From assembly GCF_000379725.1 (NCBI RefSeq), contig NZ_KB903644.1, positions 1 to 35,469 of the forward strand: 35,469 nucleotides of DNA, read 5' to 3'. Position 1 is the first letter of the stretch; every line of letters begins with the position of its first letter. The stretch comes from Cytophaga aurantiaca DSM 3654. GTDB lineage: Bacteria > Bacteroidota > Bacteroidia > Cytophagales > Cytophagaceae. A program made the position numbers and the translations under genes. Below the pieces are notes generated by a model. That model ran no database searches, was not told the DNA's origin, and was given only the letters and a program-made list of their open reading frames with translations. Shown here piece by piece: positions 32,798 to 35,469 of this stretch.

Positions 32798-35469
32798 ATG
32801 AAAGGATTTTCTATTCTCTCACAATTTAAATACATCATTTTTATTTTATTTATTGTAGGGTTTTCTTCCCTACACACCAATGCACAAAGCCCAATTCAAA
32901 ATCAATTGGGAACAAATATTAAGTTCACTGTAGCTAAAGATGGTTCCGGCAATTACACTACCGTTCAGGCAGCTATTAATGCTATACCCAATAATAGTAC
33001 AACTCCACAGGTTATTTTTATCAAGAAGGGAACATATACTGAAAAAGTAGAAATCCCTTCGACTAAAACACATTTAGTTTTAATCGGTGAAGATGTTGCA
33101 AGTACTATCATTGCTTATGGTGACTATTCAGGATCTGGGAAAATATACAATGGCATCATCACTTATGCCAATGGAACAGCAATCGGAACTTCTACAAGTC
33201 ATACACTTTATGCCGCTGCTCCTGATTTTACAATGATGAATATTACAGTTATAAATACTGCAGGAGATGTAGGTCAAGCTGTGGCACTAAACTCAAATGC
33301 TGACAGACAATTTTATTACCACTGCAAAATAACAGGCCACCAGGATACTTATTTAACATGGGCCGGCACACGATACTATTTAAAAGACTGTTATCTTGAA
33401 GGTGCAGTTGATTATATTTTTGGAGCTGGTGTTGCGCTATTTGATAGTTGCCAATTGAATAGTGTAAGATCAGCCACGTGCATAACTGCTGCTTCAACAG
33501 TCCAAAATTTTAAATTTGGTTATGTATTCCAAAATTGCAAAATCACATCCAACTCAGGTGTCACAGGGGTTTTCCTAGGAAGACCTTGGCGCCCCTATTG
33601 TCAGGTAGTATTTATAAACTCGGAAGAAAGTTCTGTCATAGATCCTGCTGGATGGAGCAAATGGTCTGGCAATACAAATGATCAAACCTGTTATTATGCT
33701 GAATACAAAAATTGTGGACCGGGTTCGGGTACTGCAAATAGAGCTACATGGACATATCAGCTTACAACTGCACAAGCAGCGACTTATACACGAACAAATA
33801 TTTTTGATAAGAATGTAAATCCAACTCCATTTACAGCGAACTGGGATCCAAATCCTGAAGGCGATATCTTTTATAATATTGTAAATAACAACACAACACC
33901 TTTTATCACATCTGCTTGTTTTACAACAGTAACACAACCTCCTGTTCCTAAAAAATACATTTACAATTACGATAACAGCGGAAACTTATCCTGGACAAAC
34001 ACCAACAGCTGGACACCAAAAGCAGTACCCACTTCTATTGATACCGTCATCATCCGTAGCGGTGAAGTACAGATTGCAAATCTAAATCAAACGGCTCCTG
34101 TTATGGTGGAACCAAACGGAACACTTCGTCTCATCGCCAGCTCCACTCTGAATGACCTAAGACTTCAAGGAGGAATGTTAAAAGTATCTACCAGCAATCC
34201 TGAATTCGATCTCCAAGCAAACATTACTGTCGAACAACCTTCTTCTATTCAAGCAGGTTCTGTACCTGCTACTATATTTGGTATCAACGGAACTATTAAA
34301 GGTTCTGCCAATCTTACTAAAACAAGTGTCGGAATATTACTCATCAATAGTGATGCCTCTGCCTTTAAAGGAAAATGGATCGTACAAAGTGGTGTACTCA
34401 AAATTGCATCCGTAACTGGAATGGGAGTTTGTGGTGTACATGTCAACGCCGCTGCTCGACTAAATATTCAAACACCTTCTACTGCGGCTATTTATTCACT
34501 AAAAATTGATACTACTGGCGGAATTGATTTGAATAACAATTTAACTACCGAAGTAACAATATTGGGTTCAACAAATCTTTTAGCGGGATCTTTCAAAACT
34601 GCCAACTACCCTGCTTACATTGGCAGTACAGGTACACTTAAGGTAAATAAAAGCATTTTAAGTTTAAACGGACCTGCTACTTTCTGTCAAGGAAATAGTG
34701 TAACACTTGCTTCTGCTTCAGGCGTGGCTTATAGCTGGCTTAACAACAATACTCAAGTAAGTACAAATACAACCTATACAACAAATACTGCTGGTGCATA
34801 TTCCGTATATGTAACAAACTCCAGTGGATGCACTGTTTCTTCGGCTCCGGTAAAAACTACTGTCAATTTAATCCCTACCGCTACCATCACTGCTCCTGCT
34901 ACTTCGTTCTGTACAGGCGGATCAGTTGTACTTACAGCAAGCACAGGTGCATCCTATAAATGGTTTAATGGAACAACACAGGTTGGAACAGCTGCTACTT
35001 ATACTGCAACAACTGTCGGTTCGTATACCGTGGAAGTAACAAATGCAAGTGGTTGTAAAGCCACTTCAGCTGCAACAACAATAACAATATCTGTAGCACC
35101 GACTGCAACCATCACTACTCCTGCTACATCATTCTGTACAGGAGGATCAGTAGTGCTTACAGCAAGTACAAGTGCATCTTATAAATGGTTCAACGGAAGC
35201 ACTCAGGTTGGAACAGCTGCAACATACACAGCAACTGCTGCAGGAACCTATACGGTAGAAATTACAAATGCTAGTGGCTGTAAAGCAACTTCTGCTGTGA
35301 CACAAATTTCAGTTTCAGCATTGCCAACTGCAACCATCACATCTCCTGCTACATCATTCTGTACCGGTGGTTCCGTAGTTCTTACTACAAGTACTAGTGC
35401 TTCTTATAAATGGTTTAATGGTACAACACAAGTTGGAACAGCTGCGAGCTACACAGCAACTGCTGCAGG
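32798..35469 (+). CDS. Secreted CE8 pectin methylesterase with Ig-like repeats, partial (runs off right edge)
   Basis: Open from the ATG at 32798 to the window end, about 890 codons with no stop. The ATG at 32794 is in another frame that stops quickly. A signal peptide covers residues 1-30 (MKGFSILSQFKYIIFILFIV, cleavage near TNAQ). Residues about 40-350 are a CE8 beta-helix with every family motif: GQAVAL (Gln160), HQDTYL (Asp183), DYIFG (Asp205) and LGRPWRP (Arg262, Trp264). It should demethylate pectin and so prepare substrate for the lyases encoded nearby. A central beta-rich region (about 385-615, starting YNYDNSGNLSWTNTNSWTPK) resembles autotransporter-type repeats. One divergent module (YSWLNNNTQV) and three KWF modules follow; the last is cut by the window edge. 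A sorting tail is expected beyond it. Confidence 0.93.
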   Translation, partial: MKGFSILSQFKYIIFILFIVGFSSLHTNAQSPIQNQLGTNIKFTVAKDGSGNYTTVQAAINAIPNNSTTPQVIFIKKGTYTEKVEIPSTKTHLVLIGEDVASTIIAYGDYSGSGKIYNGIITYANGTAIGTSTSHTLYAAAPDFTMMNITVINTAGDVGQAVALNSNADRQFYYHCKITGHQDTYLTWAGTRYYLKDCYLEGAVDYIFGAGVALFDSCQLNSVRSATCITAASTVQNFKFGYVFQNCKITSNSGVTGVFLGRPWRPYCQVVFINSEESSVIDPAGWSKWSGNTNDQTCYYAEYKNCGPGSGTANRATWTYQLTTAQAATYTRTNIFDKNVNPTPFTANWDPNPEGDIFYNIVNNNTTPFITSACFTTVTQPPVPKKYIYNYDNSGNLSWTNTNSWTPKAVPTSIDTVIIRSGEVQIANLNQTAPVMVEPNGTLRLIASSTLNDLRLQGGMLKVSTSNPEFDLQANITVEQPSSIQAGSVPATIFGINGTIKGSANLTKTSVGILLINSDASAFKGKWIVQSGVLKIASVTGMGVCGVHVNAAARLNIQTPSTAAIYSLKIDTTGGIDLNNNLTTEVTILGSTNLLAGSFKTANYPAYIGSTGTLKVNKSILSLNGPATFCQGNSVTLASASGVAYSWLNNNTQVSTNTTYTTNTAGAYSVYVTNSSGCTVSSAPVKTTVNLIPTATITAPATSFCTGGSVVLTASTGASYKWFNGTTQVGTAATYTATTVGSYTVEVTNASGCKATSAATTITISVAPTATITTPATSFCTGGSVVLTASTSASYKWFNGSTQVGTAATYTATAAGTYTVEITNASGCKATSAVTQISVSALPTATITSPATSFCTGGSVVLTTSTSASYKWFNGTTQVGTAASYTATAA
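34660..35469 (+). repeat. Ig-like module repeats inside the pectinesterase gene (truncated by window)
   Basis: One divergent module (core near 34730) and three KWF modules (cores near 34956, 35182 and 35408), period about 226 bases. 34883-34935 is identical to 23394-23446 in the PL11 gene. Confidence 0.85.

Noticed and set aside
33575-33937. 120-codon minus-strand ORF within the pectinesterase gene
   Set aside because: Cys-rich, low-complexity reading opposite a frame that has every CE8 motif.

Overview
The window comes from an AT-rich, gliding-type Bacteroidota genome, most likely Cytophaga hutchinsonii or a close relative. The evidence is: type IX secretion (T9SS) C-terminal sorting domains on several very large secreted enzymes, a PorP/SprF-type barrel, SprB-like repeats, gliding-motility C-terminal domains, lipoboxes, and few Shine-Dalgarno sites. 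No rRNA, tRNA or CRISPR array was seen.

Positions 1-8040 are accessory DNA: the end of an IS110-type transposase, two unrecognised lipoproteins, a secreted 12-repeat NHL propeller, an orphan soluble PAS histidine kinase, a small membrane protein, and two paralogous small genes, one with a single-base frameshift in an A-run. The gaps hold degenerate dispersed repeats. Positions 8047-12896 are a tripartite MacAB-TolC-like export system: adaptor, permease and ATPase on the minus strand, and the outer-membrane factor divergent on the plus strand. Nine copies of a palindrome, AGTGGTC-N-GACCACT, occupy the divergent promoter region and the ATPase-permease gap. Positions 12924-15728 hold a MauE/DoxX-thioredoxin fusion, a cell-wall amidase and a BstA/YfiT-type DinB protein.

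Positions 16128-35469 form a pectin-degradation island: PL1 pectate lyase, PL11 rhamnogalacturonan lyase, a second PL1-like lyase, and a CE8 pectin methylesterase that runs off the right edge. All carry near-identical tandem Ig-like modules; the three complete enzymes end in a Cys-rich calcium-type segment and a T9SS sorting tail. Inside the island sit a PorP/SprF-like barrel (minus strand) and a tight three-gene operon: ECF sigma factor, a single-pass anti-sigma-like protein, and a secreted leucine-rich-repeat (LRR) protein. The anti-sigma-like protein's periplasmic part is an SprB-like repeat plus a gliding-motility C-terminal-like domain, and the LRR protein ends in the same domain pair.

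The main finding is a shared bipartite promoter-like motif, GTTAC-N17-GT(A/C)(T/A)T-like, with exactly 17 bases between the boxes. It lies before all five plus-strand transcription units of the island, including the sigma operon. The simplest model is an autoregulated ECF regulon that controls T9SS-exported pectinases. The anti-sigma-like protein may sense the surface by sharing a C-terminal docking domain with the LRR protein, probably through the adjacent PorP-like barrel. The motif and domain layout are visible in the sequence; the signalling mechanism is inference.
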